Origin: JAJFKX01 sp965230265
GTDB lineage: Bacteria; Pseudomonadota; Gammaproteobacteria; Xanthomonadales; Wenzhouxiangellaceae
Reading direction: 5' to 3'
Assembly: GCA_965230265.1 (NCBI GenBank)
Contig: OZ245999.1
Span: forward strand, 1,426,001 to 1,490,000
Length of the DNA stretch: 64,000 bases
Part shown: positions 45,833 to 53,455 of the stretch, one piece after another
Layout of the letters: every line of letters starts with the position of its first letter
Numbering within the stretch: position 1 is the first letter of the stretch
The notes under the pieces: generated by a model
Told to the model about the DNA's origin: nothing
Databases searched by the model: none
Seen by the model: the letters and a program-made list of their open reading frames with translations, nothing else
Translations under genes and position numbers: made by a program

Positions 45833-47063
45833 TGGCCTTTCCTTGGTTTTGCTGGTGCACATCAGCCCAGGTCACCAGGCTTTGACCATGCAGCTGAATA
45901 AAACCTTCAGCGGCCTGCTGCCCCCAGGCCGCCTGTTGAGCGTACTGGGCGTTGGGGTTTTGCAAACGGTAGGGTGTGTCTATTGAGATTGCCTGTACCT
46001 GCCCAGCACTGATTTGCAGTGTCACGGTACCGGTAACGTACTGCTGGGTGGATTCCAGCATCATTTGCAAATCATGACGCAATGGTTCATGCCATGCGCC
46101 ATGGAACACCAGCTCTGACCAGCGCTTGGCAACGCCAGGTTTAAAATCATTTTGCGCCTGGGTCAGTACAGTTTCTTCCAGTGCTTTGTGAGCGGTCGCT
46201 ATGGCAGTTAGTGCGGGGGCTTCAAAAACGATCCGGCCTTTTAAGCCAATGGTGGTATCACCAGTATAACTGCTGCGGCCAATACCATAGCGGCCCAGCT
46301 GATGGTTTAAAGTTTGCATTAATGCGACACCATCGATGCGGGTTTGATCCAGTTTTACTGGTTGCCCCTGATCAAACTCGATTTGAATTTGTTGGGTGTC
46401 CTGTAACTGCTTACCTGGTGGTGCTGTCCAGATATAACTATCCGGACCGGGTGCTTGCCAGTCATCAATTTCTGCGCCCGACAGGGTAATACCCAACAGA
46501 TTTTCATTGATGGTGTAACGCGACTCGCGTTGACCAACGGCAAAACCACGTTGCTGCAGGTAATCTTTTTCATACTCGCGAACATGCTGGTGCTGTGACT
46601 GGATTTCGCGAATCGGTGCATGAATCTTGAATGCGCCCAATGCCCGAATGCTTAAATCCAGACGAACCTGATCATTGCCCATGCCCGTGCAGCCATGCGC
46701 CACATAAAGGGTGTTGTAGTGTTTGGCCAATTTGACCAGATGGCTGGCGATCAGGTAGCGGTCAGAACAGAGTAAGGGATAACGCTGTTGATACCAGTAA
46801 CCGGCTTTAATGAGCGGGGTGATCATTTGTTCGAACAGTGAATCACCAATGGCAACGGTGTGGTGCTCGATAGCCCCCAGTTGTTTGGAGCGGGTATGAA
46901 TAGCCGCATTGTCTGCCTCACTTAAACCGCCGCTGTCTGCAAACATGGTGATCACATCGAAGCCCTGTTCTTGCAGATATGGCACGCAAAAACTGGTATC
47001 CAAACCACCAGAAAAGGCTAATATTATTAATGGCTTACCGGTTTTTTCTATATTCTTTATCAT
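45825..47063 (-). CDS. argG: Argininosuccinate synthase
   Basis: 412 residues. The N-terminal PP-loop LAFSGGLDTSFCVPYLQEQGFDVITMFADSGG is complete. HGCTGMGNDQVRLDLSIRAL and IREIQSQHQHVREYEKDYL follow, then YTINENLLG. It joins citrulline and aspartate using ATP. The first codon overlaps the stop of argF' (ATGA), so translation is coupled. The gene sits second in the operon. Confidence 0.95.
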   Translation of the reverse strand: MIKNIEKTGKPLIILAFSGGLDTSFCVPYLQEQGFDVITMFADSGGLSEADNAAIHTRSKQLGAIEHHTVAIGDSLFEQMITPLIKAGYWYQQRYPLLCSDRYLIASHLVKLAKHYNTLYVAHGCTGMGNDQVRLDLSIRALGAFKIHAPIREIQSQHQHVREYEKDYLQQRGFAVGQRESRYTINENLLGITLSGAEIDDWQAPGPDSYIWTAPPGKQLQDTQQIQIEFDQGQPVKLDQTRIDGVALMQTLNHQLGRYGIGRSSYTGDTTIGLKGRIVFEAPALTAIATAHKALEETVLTQAQNDFKPGVAKRWSELVFHGAWHEPLRHDLQMMLESTQQYVTGTVTLQISAGQVQAISIDTPYRLQNPNAQYAQQAAWGQQAAEGFIQLHGQSLVTWADVHQQNQGKANG

Positions 47064-48085
47064 TGTGTGCCTCCATTCATCAGATGATCCATTAATGCTT
47101 TTTGCACATGCAAGCGGTTTTCTGCTTCGTCAATCGCGACGCAATAGTTAGAATCCATCACGGCATCAGTCATTTTCACGTTACGGCGTGCGGGCAGGCA
47201 GTGGCTGAACAGTGCTTTATTGGTCATGCCCATTTTGTTTTCATCAACAATGAAATGGCGGTACTGATCACGAATGGGTTTTTCTTGCTCCCAGCGTCCA
47301 AAGTAGGGCAAAGCACCCCAGCTTTTGGCGTAAACAAAGTCGGCATTGTCATAGGCTGCTTCTATGTCATGGGTGACAGCTAGAGCACCACCATATTGCG
47401 AAGCATTGTCTTTGGCGGCCTGCACATAGCGCTCATCCAGCAGGTAGTCTTCATTAGGGCAAAGCAAAGTCACATCCATACCGAATTTGCTGGCAATTAG
47501 CAGTGCGGAGTTAGCAACAGCCGTATTCAAAGGTTTAGGGTGGTAGGTCCAGGTCAGTACAAACTTCTTTTTTGCCGGTTTGCCCAGGTGTTCGTGAATG
47601 GTCTGCATCAGCGCCAGTTCTTGGCAAGGATGCACGATGGTTTCCATATTGATAACCGGCACACTGGCGTACTGAGCAAAAGCCTGAATCACTTTGTCCT
47701 GACGGTCTTCCTGCCAGTTTTGGAATTTGGGAAAGGCGCGTATTGCAATGGCATCACAATAGCGTGATAAGACCCTGGCAGCCTCAATTACATGCTCTTC
47801 AGAATCCCCATCCATAACAGCACCGGGCTCTACCTCAATAGGCCAGGCATCTTTACCCGGGCTCAAGACCACGGCATGCCCACCCATTTGAAAGATGCCA
47901 ATTTCAAATGATGTGCGCGTTCGCAAAGAAGGATTAAAAAACACCAACGCTACGGTTTTGTTTCGCAGCGCCTTGCCAATTGGCCGGGTTTTATAGGCGC
48001 TGGCTTGTTGCAGTATTTTGCTCAGCTCAGCCTGTGACCAGTTTTCTGTGCTCAGGAAATGGCGCAGTTTTTTTTCAGGCATCAT
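47060..48085 (-). CDS. argF': N-acetylornithine carbamoyltransferase (AOTCase)
   Basis: 341 residues. The carbamoyl-phosphate loop is FFNPSLRTRTSF; HPCQELALMQTI, TWTYHPKPLNTAVANSALLIASKFGMDV and HCLPARRNVKMTDAVMDS match the xanthomonad acetylornithine enzyme and not ordinary ornithine carbamoyltransferase. W81 and E96 (in DSEEH) correspond to W77 and E92 of the Xanthomonas protein; that Glu favours the acetyl- over the succinyl-substrate. It makes N-acetylcitrulline from N-acetylornithine. First structural gene of the operon, directly behind the attenuator. Two adjacent ATGs are possible starts. Confidence 0.92.
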   Translation of the reverse strand: MMPEKKLRHFLSTENWSQAELSKILQQASAYKTRPIGKALRNKTVALVFFNPSLRTRTSFEIGIFQMGGHAVVLSPGKDAWPIEVEPGAVMDGDSEEHVIEAARVLSRYCDAIAIRAFPKFQNWQEDRQDKVIQAFAQYASVPVINMETIVHPCQELALMQTIHEHLGKPAKKKFVLTWTYHPKPLNTAVANSALLIASKFGMDVTLLCPNEDYLLDERYVQAAKDNASQYGGALAVTHDIEAAYDNADFVYAKSWGALPYFGRWEQEKPIRDQYRHFIVDENKMGMTNKALFSHCLPARRNVKMTDAVMDSNYCVAIDEAENRLHVQKALMDHLMNGGTQ

Positions 48086-48126
48086 TGTCTTAATCTTCCA
48101 TAAGTTACTAAATTTAAAGCAAAAAA

Positions 48127-48150
48127 AAAGCCCAGCTAATGCTGGGCTTT
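48127..48150 (-). terminator. Intrinsic terminator in the arginine operon leader (attenuator)
   Basis: A perfect 10-bp stem AAAGCCCAGC / GCTGGGCTTT with an ATTA loop is followed on the minus strand by a run of nine Ts. It lies 41 bases before the argF' start codon and after the leader peptide gene. No other minus-strand gene ends here, so it serves to stop arg transcription prematurely. A nested alternative pairing (48199-48203 with 48143-48147, 48191-48193 with 48152-48154, 48182-48188 with 48159-48165) would sequester its 5' arm. Confidence 0.85.
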
Positions 48151-48176
48151 CCGGTGTTTTGTGTTATCTCAATACG

Positions 48177-48272
48177 CTATAAACACAACGCCATACTCGC
48201 CCACGCGGACACAGGTCGGCGGCTGCGGCGTCGCAGAGTGGTGATTGCTGAAGTGGCGTTTGTGATCAACAT
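48177..48272 (-). CDS. Arginine-rich leader peptide of the arg operon
   Basis: A 31-codon open frame on the minus strand, too short for ordinary gene calling: M-L-I-T-N-A-T-S-A-I-T-T then L-RRR-S-RR-P, and a final V-S-A-W-A-S-M-A-L-C-L. Five of six consecutive codons (48216-48233) are Arg (CGA, CGC, CGC, then CGC, CGA after one Ser). It ends 26 bases before the terminator that precedes argF'. Slow translation at Arg codons would let a downstream antiterminator form, whereas translation to the stop would cover that segment and permit termination. This is the logic of trp/his/leu leader peptides. No Shine-Dalgarno is visible; the predicted start of transcription is right at its ATG. Prediction by eye. 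Confidence 0.7.
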   Translation of the reverse strand: MLITNATSAITTLRRRSRRPVSAWASMALCL

Positions 48273-48279
48273 GGCATTG

Positions 48280-48307
48280 AGAATACATGAAATATTGGTA
48301 AATACAA
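48280..48307 (-). promoter_or_regulatory. Candidate promoter of the arg operon leader
   Basis: On the minus strand TTGTAT (48307-48302) and TATTCT (48285-48280) are separated by 16 bases, with a TG just before the second hexamer. Transcription would begin at about 48273, adjacent to the leader peptide ATG at 48272. Both hexamers deviate from consensus, so this is tentative. Confidence 0.4.
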
Positions 48308-48500
48308 GTACCGATAACGCTACCTGCTGATCGACCTATTGCCGTGGTGCTTTTTTACCAGTGCTGCAGAGATTGTTGCGTGATCAGCAAATACCACCTT
48401 CATCGACTTGATACAGCTTACACAATCAAAGCAGGTGAGAGCTTTAATTCTGAATTTGTACTTAACAACTAGGAAATAGCAAGCCAATAAGGAAAAATAA
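48308..48500. other. Intergenic region between the arg leader and the orphan gene pair
   Basis: About 190 bases. It must hold the promoter for the rightward orphan pair and upstream elements of the arg promoter. An AAGGA site lies just before 48501. No other structure was recognised. Confidence 0.4.
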
Positions 48501-48794
48501 ATGAACTTTAAAGAAACTGTTAATGAACAGAGCTCAATATCTTGTCCGATTTATGTGTTAAATATTATTGATTATTGCTCTAGGCTTACACGCGATGAAA
48601 TTAAAGCCATCTTAAGAAACAACCCAAACTCGACTTTAGGTAACCTGGAAATATCAGATTGGAAAGCAGACACTTGTGTAAGAACACTAATCAATAGAAA
48701 GCTTAAAAAACCTTATGGGAAGCCACCAATTCCAAGGAACACAATATCGAGCACAACAAGCGTTAAAAAAGTTATCGAAATAGGCTGTATGTAA
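48501..48794 (+). CDS. Orphan small protein, AT-rich
   Basis: 97 residues without a signal or membrane helix. It is rich in Ile, Asn, Lys and Thr; MNFKETVNEQSSISCPIYVLNIIDYCSRLTRDEIKAILRNNP suggests helical segments, and the Lys-rich RKLKKPYGKPP gives a basic centre. A good AAGGA site supports translation. The stop shares one base with the ATG of the next gene. Codon use is AT-rich like the next gene and unlike the arg operon. Not recognised; no function can be assigned. Confidence 0.6.
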   Translation: MNFKETVNEQSSISCPIYVLNIIDYCSRLTRDEIKAILRNNPNSTLGNLEISDWKADTCVRTLINRKLKKPYGKPPIPRNTISSTTSVKKVIEIGCM

Positions 48795-49825
48795 TGAAGG
48801 TTTTTATATACCTTATTTTAATTTTATTATCAGTATCAGTATCAGCAGGGGGGTATGAGGCAAACAGAGTCAGTCAGAGCAGTGTTGAAAAACAGCAATG
48901 CTTTATAGGTGATAATAAGTACAGATGCTCATTAAGAGATAATAATGATGCAGGATCTAGTGCAACTGCGGAACCCGCTTCAATCGCTTATACGATTAAT
49001 AATAATGGCAGTGATAGTTATTCAGTAAAAGCTGCGTTTGAGTTAGAGCGGCGATTTGGAGCTGATGATGAGGCAGCATTAAGCTTTGAAACACTTTGGC
49101 ACAGAAATAACCAACAACAAAACGAGCAGAATAATTTTAACATTGGTATAGGTGGTTTTTACCAATTTAATACAGTTAGCAAGGGTTATGACACATGGGA
49201 TGGAGAGTCTGCTCCGGATGCTTATACTGTTATAGAAATCGATGGATCTATAGTTTATAACCGCCGAGAACTATTTGCCGATATGGAAGAGCAAGACTGT
49301 GATGACCCTGTCAATACAATGGCTTGTAATAATAATTTTTTGGAAACGGTTCGAGCATCTTTTGATGTGGCTCCTTTTTCTAGCCTTTTCGAGACCGGAG
49401 GTGGTATTTTATTAGCAACAGGTGGGTATGCTCCACGCATAAGTGTATCGCCGGTTTTAAGTGTATTTCACGATAAAGTTATCAATAGTCCTATTAATCC
49501 TGTAACAAGTCAGGCAGTGGATGGCTCAGTGACAGGTATTAAAACTGCAATAAGTGCTGCTTATAATATCGATGAAAATTTTAAGCTAAGAGTTGATGGG
49601 CAGTATATTCAAACACTACGAAGAGATACTTTACGTAGATCGGATTTTCCAGGCAGCTCCTTTCTGTTAGGAATTTCACTGGATTATGCTTTAGGCTTTA
49701 TACCCATAGATCAAGGAAGCTCATTTAAGCCTTCTATAGGCATCAAATATACAGAAGGAGAGGACCCTTTGCTCGGTTTGGTTGATCAAAGTACTATTGA
49801 ATTGGCTTTTAAGTTGTCCTACTAA
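48794..49825 (+). CDS. Probable outer membrane beta-barrel protein, AT-rich
   Basis: 343 residues. A signal peptide (FIYLILILLSVSVSAGG) is followed by alternating amphipathic strands such as SYSVKAAFELERRFG, FNIGIGGFYQFNTV, NFKLRVDGQYIQTL and SFLLGISLDYALGFI. The last strand STIELAFKLSY ends in an aromatic residue, the outer-membrane insertion signature. A Cys pair lies in the middle (DCDDPVNTMACN). It is probably a 12- to 14-strand barrel of unknown role. It overlaps the preceding orphan gene by one base. A terminator follows. Confidence 0.65.
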   Translation: MKVFIYLILILLSVSVSAGGYEANRVSQSSVEKQQCFIGDNKYRCSLRDNNDAGSSATAEPASIAYTINNNGSDSYSVKAAFELERRFGADDEAALSFETLWHRNNQQQNEQNNFNIGIGGFYQFNTVSKGYDTWDGESAPDAYTVIEIDGSIVYNRRELFADMEEQDCDDPVNTMACNNNFLETVRASFDVAPFSSLFETGGGILLATGGYAPRISVSPVLSVFHDKVINSPINPVTSQAVDGSVTGIKTAISAAYNIDENFKLRVDGQYIQTLRRDTLRRSDFPGSSFLLGISLDYALGFIPIDQGSSFKPSIGIKYTEGEDPLLGLVDQSTIELAFKLSY

Positions 49826-49850
49826 GACAGAATTCTAATTAAAGCCCTAT

Positions 49851-49882
49851 AAACCATGTTCTTTTAAAGAGCATGGTTTTTT
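49851..49882 (+). terminator. Intrinsic terminator after the beta-barrel gene
   Basis: The inverted repeat AAACCATG / CATGGTTT, with an inner TCTTT/AAAGA extension, is followed by a T-rich run. It lies 26 bases past the stop. Confidence 0.8.
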
Positions 49883-49966
49883 CATATAGGCTACATCTTT
49901 TGAACATCAAATCTACATCTGATTGATAGATATTGGCCACACAATTCGTTAATCAGAGTCAATCAC

Positions 49967-51346
49967 ATGTCTAAAGATTTGGGCTTCAAGGTTTTGTTTA
50001 TCAGTGTGTTATCAGTGGTTTTGATGATCCCACTGATTTTGATTGATGGTTTGATCGCTGAACGCAGCCAGTACCGCTATCAGGTCGAAAACGAAATTGC
50101 CGATACCTGGTCAGGGGCGCAGGCCGTGATTGGTCCGGTGTTGGCGGTGCCTTATCAGGTCAGGCGATCGGAGCAGGTTTGGGACGAACAGCAGAAAGAG
50201 TATCGCACCCAGATTATTGATAGCTGGTATACGCAGTATGTGATGCCTGAGCAATTGGATGTCGATACCAAAACACAAACAGAAGAACGCAGCAGGGGAA
50301 TTTACAGTGTTCCGGTCTACACCAGTGAGTTGACATTGAATGGGCGTTTTGCAGGGTTTGCCTTGAATCAACATCGACAGGAGATGGGCGAGGTGGCTGC
50401 GATGGGTGCTCCTTTTTTGGTGTTGAGCGTCACTGACCTACGTGGGCTGGGGAGCTCGCCGGATATTGATTGGCAAGGATCAGCCATTTATTTTGAACCA
50501 GGCACTCAAATGACCGGATTAAATTCCGGCATGCATGCCAAACTGCCTGATATTGGCAACCCGGAGACTTTTGCTGCCGATTTCAATATCACATTTCAAT
50601 TGCGTGGTAGCCAGTCATTACAGCTTGTTGCTGTCGGCAAGCAAACCATTGTGGACATGCAGTCAGCCTGGCCACATCCGCGTTTTTTTGGGCACTTTTT
50701 ACCCATCACACGAGACATTTCAGACAGCGGTTTTAGTGCACGCTGGGATGTGTCCGCTTTTGCCACCAATGCGCTGGATAAATTCTCACGTTGTTCCGGT
50801 GGTGATTGTTATGACTTGATGAACTCGGCATTTGGCGTTGATTATGTACAGCCGGTGGATGTTTATACAAAATCTGAACGAGCAATAAAGTACGGTATCT
50901 TGTTTATTGTTTTAACGTTTGCTGCTTTTTTTCTGATTGAATTAACGGGTAGCCTGCGTTTACACATTGTGCAATATGGTTTGGCTGGCTGTGCGCTGGC
51001 GATGTTTTATTTGTTATTGCTGTCACTATCCGAGCATATGCCGTTTGTCAGCGCCTATTTAATAGCCAATATGGGTTGCTGCGGCTTGCTGGGCATGTAC
51101 TTGAGTAGTGCAATGCAAAGCCGGGGCAAAGGTTGGGGCTATGCCGGCTGCGTTAGCCTGCTGTATTGGATGCTGTATGCGATCCTGCGTTCGGAAGATT
51201 TCGCACTGTTAATGGGTTGTCTGTTGTTGTTTGCTGCTTTGGCTGTGGTAATGTTGTTGACCCGAAAGATAGACTGGTATCAGGTCGGGCAACGTTTATC
51301 GCCAACGCCCAGGCAGGTTTCTCCTGACGAAACAGCAGTTAGATAA
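49967..51346 (+). CDS. creD: Inner membrane protein CreD
   Basis: 459 residues. The N-terminal helix FISVLSVVLMIPLILIDGLIAERSQYRYQVENEIADTWSGAQAVIGPVLAVPYQ is the typical CreD opening. A large periplasmic domain follows (SGVYSVPVYTSEL-type, here RGIYSVPVYTSELTLNGRF), then RFFGHFLPITRDISDSGFSARWDVS. Five or six helices end the protein (FIVLTFAAFFLIELTGSLRLHIVQYGLAG). CreD is linked to envelope stress and colicin/beta-lactam responses through CreBC in other bacteria; no creBC genes are nearby, so it may be regulated differently here. A terminator follows. Confidence 0.92.
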   Translation: MSKDLGFKVLFISVLSVVLMIPLILIDGLIAERSQYRYQVENEIADTWSGAQAVIGPVLAVPYQVRRSEQVWDEQQKEYRTQIIDSWYTQYVMPEQLDVDTKTQTEERSRGIYSVPVYTSELTLNGRFAGFALNQHRQEMGEVAAMGAPFLVLSVTDLRGLGSSPDIDWQGSAIYFEPGTQMTGLNSGMHAKLPDIGNPETFAADFNITFQLRGSQSLQLVAVGKQTIVDMQSAWPHPRFFGHFLPITRDISDSGFSARWDVSAFATNALDKFSRCSGGDCYDLMNSAFGVDYVQPVDVYTKSERAIKYGILFIVLTFAAFFLIELTGSLRLHIVQYGLAGCALAMFYLLLLSLSEHMPFVSAYLIANMGCCGLLGMYLSSAMQSRGKGWGYAGCVSLLYWMLYAILRSEDFALLMGCLLLFAALAVVMLLTRKIDWYQVGQRLSPTPRQVSPDETAVR

Positions 51347-51356
51347 TCCTCCTGCT

Positions 51357-51381
51357 GCCCTCTCTCGTGCTGGGGGAGGGC
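51357..51381 (+). terminator. Intrinsic terminator after creD
   Basis: GCCCTC / GAGGGC with two further pairs and an intervening loop, followed by TCTTTTATTG, 11 bases past the creD stop. Confidence 0.75.
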
Positions 51382-51453
51382 TCTTTTATTGTAAGGCTCA
51401 CTTATTGCAAACTTACATGTTATTGTGTGTGGCTTTGAATATTTGCTTAACCG

Positions 51454-52320
51454 ATGGCTCCATTGACTATAAAAAAACACCGTTTTTTCACTGCTTTATC
51501 GCTTTGCTGCTTTCTCAATATTAGCAATACACCGGCTCAGACGGTTGAATTTATATTTGCAGACTCTATGGAAACCAGTATTGCAGTGGCTTACCGAAAT
51601 ACACAGTTAGCCCTGCGTGATCCGCACGTGTTTGTCAGTGTGCCTGTATTTGGTTGTGTTGATTTTACCGATACCCCGATTCCGGTGGTCAATGTGTCGT
51701 TTAATGGTCAGGTGGCGGATATGATTACCACTGACAGTGATGGCGATGGTTTTCTGGATCTATCGATTGTTTCCGGTTTGGATCGTTTTGATTCACAAGG
51801 AGTGGGGCAGATGCTGACATCCGCTAATGGTAATTGCGCCATACCATTTCCACCGTCAGCCTGCGAAATTGTTCCGCCTGTTTCGGTTGCAACAGCCACC
51901 ACCAATGTTGATGTCGGTTTGTGTCTGGAACCAATCGCAAGTACCACCAGCGGTTATAACCCGCCTGTCCCGGTTGTACAGGATGCCTGCTTATTTTCTG
52001 CAGCGATGGATACCAGCGCGTCCCTGGGTGATGTGGTATTGCCGTTGTTGCAGGCCCAACTGGCTTTTGGTTGGAATGCTGACGGAACACAGCTTATGCC
52101 TGGGCTCAATTTTGGTTTTTTACGTGAGATCGATGCTGACAATACGCCATTGCCTGCAAATTTGCCGGTGATTGGCGGGCAACCTTTAAGCAGTATTCTG
52201 CCCGGTGGGCAGGGCAGTTGTGCGGGGGGAGATGACAGGGATATGCTGGACGGTGAGTCAGGTTGGTGGTTTTATCTAGAAGTGACAGCGCAGCAAGTGG
52301 CTTTTACAACAGCATTATGA
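51454..52320 (+). CDS. Exported protein of unknown function
   Basis: 288 residues with a signal peptide (FFTALSLCCFLNISNTPAQ). Immediately after it comes VEFIFADSMETS, a variant of the F-x-D-x-F/M-E motif also found at the end of the lamin-tail protein in this window. The body is beta-rich with paired cysteines (VFGCVDFTD, ANGNCAIPFPPSACEIV, DVGLCLEP, VQDACLF, GQGSCAGGDD) and a calcium-binding-like DSDGDGFLDLS, and is likely disulphide-stabilised outside the cytoplasm. Not recognised as a named family. Stand-alone gene. Confidence 0.65.
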   Translation: MAPLTIKKHRFFTALSLCCFLNISNTPAQTVEFIFADSMETSIAVAYRNTQLALRDPHVFVSVPVFGCVDFTDTPIPVVNVSFNGQVADMITTDSDGDGFLDLSIVSGLDRFDSQGVGQMLTSANGNCAIPFPPSACEIVPPVSVATATTNVDVGLCLEPIASTTSGYNPPVPVVQDACLFSAAMDTSASLGDVVLPLLQAQLAFGWNADGTQLMPGLNFGFLREIDADNTPLPANLPVIGGQPLSSILPGGQGSCAGGDDRDMLDGESGWWFYLEVTAQQVAFTTAL

Positions 52321-52391
52321 GCCGTGATTTGTATGTAGATTGCAGCTTATCTTTTATTAAATAGATAAGAGGGCTTGCCAGGCATAGGCGC

Positions 52392-53345
52392 TTAACGTTT
52401 TGAGTGATCTGTCAGCCATGGCGAACTGGATATTCGCACATCATCAAGAATATTCTGAAAAGCCTGCGCCTGTGGTGACAGAAACTTGCCCCGACGCATG
52501 ACCAGACCATAACTGCGCTTGGGGAAATAGCTGCTCATGTCTTTGGCGAACAACGGGTCGTCATCGCGCAGGCAAATACTGGTGACAATGGAAATACCAA
52601 AGCCCAGCTCTACATACCGCTTGATGACTTCCCAACCGCCCACTTCCAATGCCACCTGATAGGGCACCTTATGTAATTGAAACACCCGCTCGACCAGACG
52701 CCAGGTAGTCAGGCGGCGTGGTGGCAGAATCAGGCCATAAGGTGATAGATCATCCAATTCCACATATTCTTTTTTAGCCAGTGGATGATCCTGAGCGGTA
52801 ATCAACATCGGTGAAAAATAATACAGCGGCTGATAGTCGATGTCCGACGGGACATCCAACATTGAACCAATCGCAAAATCGACCTTGTCATCGCGCAGCA
52901 TCTGTAAACCATCGCGCCCGGTCACGTTGCGCAAATGTACATGAATTCCCGGGTATAGCGCTTTAAACCGTTCCACCAGTAAGGGCAGGATATAAATTAT
53001 GGTCGACTCACCCGCAGCAATGGTGACTTCACCGGTATCAAGCTGACTTTTGGTTTTTTGATGAAAGCGCTTGCTCAGCGTACCCAGGTTATCCACCAGT
53101 GGCTGGGCCATTTCCAGCAATACCTGACCTGCGTGAGTCAACTGGATTCGTGGCCCATGGCGCTCAAACAAGTCGGTTTCCAGGTCAACTTCCAGAGCCT
53201 TGATCTGCAGACTGATCGCTGACTGACTGATAAACAATTGCTGGGCTGCATCGGACATCGAGCCATGCTGCGCGGTGGCACAAAATGCCCGCAATTGCTT
53301 TATTTGGTTGCCTTTGTAATAAAACTTTTCTTTTTTATCAATCAA
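52392..53345 (-). CDS. LysR-family transcriptional regulator (CysB-like length), adjacent to glyoxylate genes
   Basis: 317 residues. The N-terminal helix-turn-helix reads QLRAFCATAQHGSMSDAAQQLFISQSAISLQIKALEVDLETDLFERHG. The effector-binding domain follows, with VTIAAGESTIIYILPLLVERFKALYPGIHVHLRNVTGRDGLQML and GFGISIVTSICL. LysR proteins commonly regulate the divergently transcribed neighbour, so control of aceB-aceA (acetate/fatty acid use) is plausible. This fits the fad operon elsewhere in the window, but no effector can be named. The AT-rich intergenic region between the two genes is where its site should be. Confidence 0.85.
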   Translation of the reverse strand: MIDKKEKFYYKGNQIKQLRAFCATAQHGSMSDAAQQLFISQSAISLQIKALEVDLETDLFERHGPRIQLTHAGQVLLEMAQPLVDNLGTLSKRFHQKTKSQLDTGEVTIAAGESTIIYILPLLVERFKALYPGIHVHLRNVTGRDGLQMLRDDKVDFAIGSMLDVPSDIDYQPLYYFSPMLITAQDHPLAKKEYVELDDLSPYGLILPPRRLTTWRLVERVFQLHKVPYQVALEVGGWEVIKRYVELGFGISIVTSICLRDDDPLFAKDMSSYFPKRSYGLVMRRGKFLSPQAQAFQNILDDVRISSSPWLTDHSKR

Positions 53346-53455
53346 AACAATTACTTATATCATTAATAAATTTAATACTAAATTTTCAAAGATTTAGTTT
53401 TTCAAATATACCACCAAACCGTACCGTATGGTTAAGTTAATCGACGAGGCCATTG
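53346..53455. promoter_or_regulatory. Divergent regulatory region, LysR gene / aceB
   Basis: 110 AT-rich bases between divergent genes. Several ATTAATAAATTTAATACTAAAT-like near-palindromic stretches could contain a LysR T-N11-A site; none stands out uniquely. Promoters for both genes must lie here. Confidence 0.4.

Noticed and set aside
47060..48085. Ordinary ornithine carbamoyltransferase ArgF
   Set aside because: Motifs TWTYHPKPLNTAVANS and the W81/E96 positions match the acetylornithine enzyme.
48196..48287. Alternative leader frame starting at the upstream minus-strand ATG (M-Y-S-Q-C-H...)
   Set aside because: It has no run of a single amino acid codon and no better ribosome site; the other frame explains the terminator and codon run.
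48139..48330. Rightward 63-codon frame across the arg leader
   Set aside because: It is antisense to the Arg-rich peptide and terminator, has no ribosome site, and its protein (HADTGRRLRRRRV...) is an artefact of the complementary GC-rich bases.
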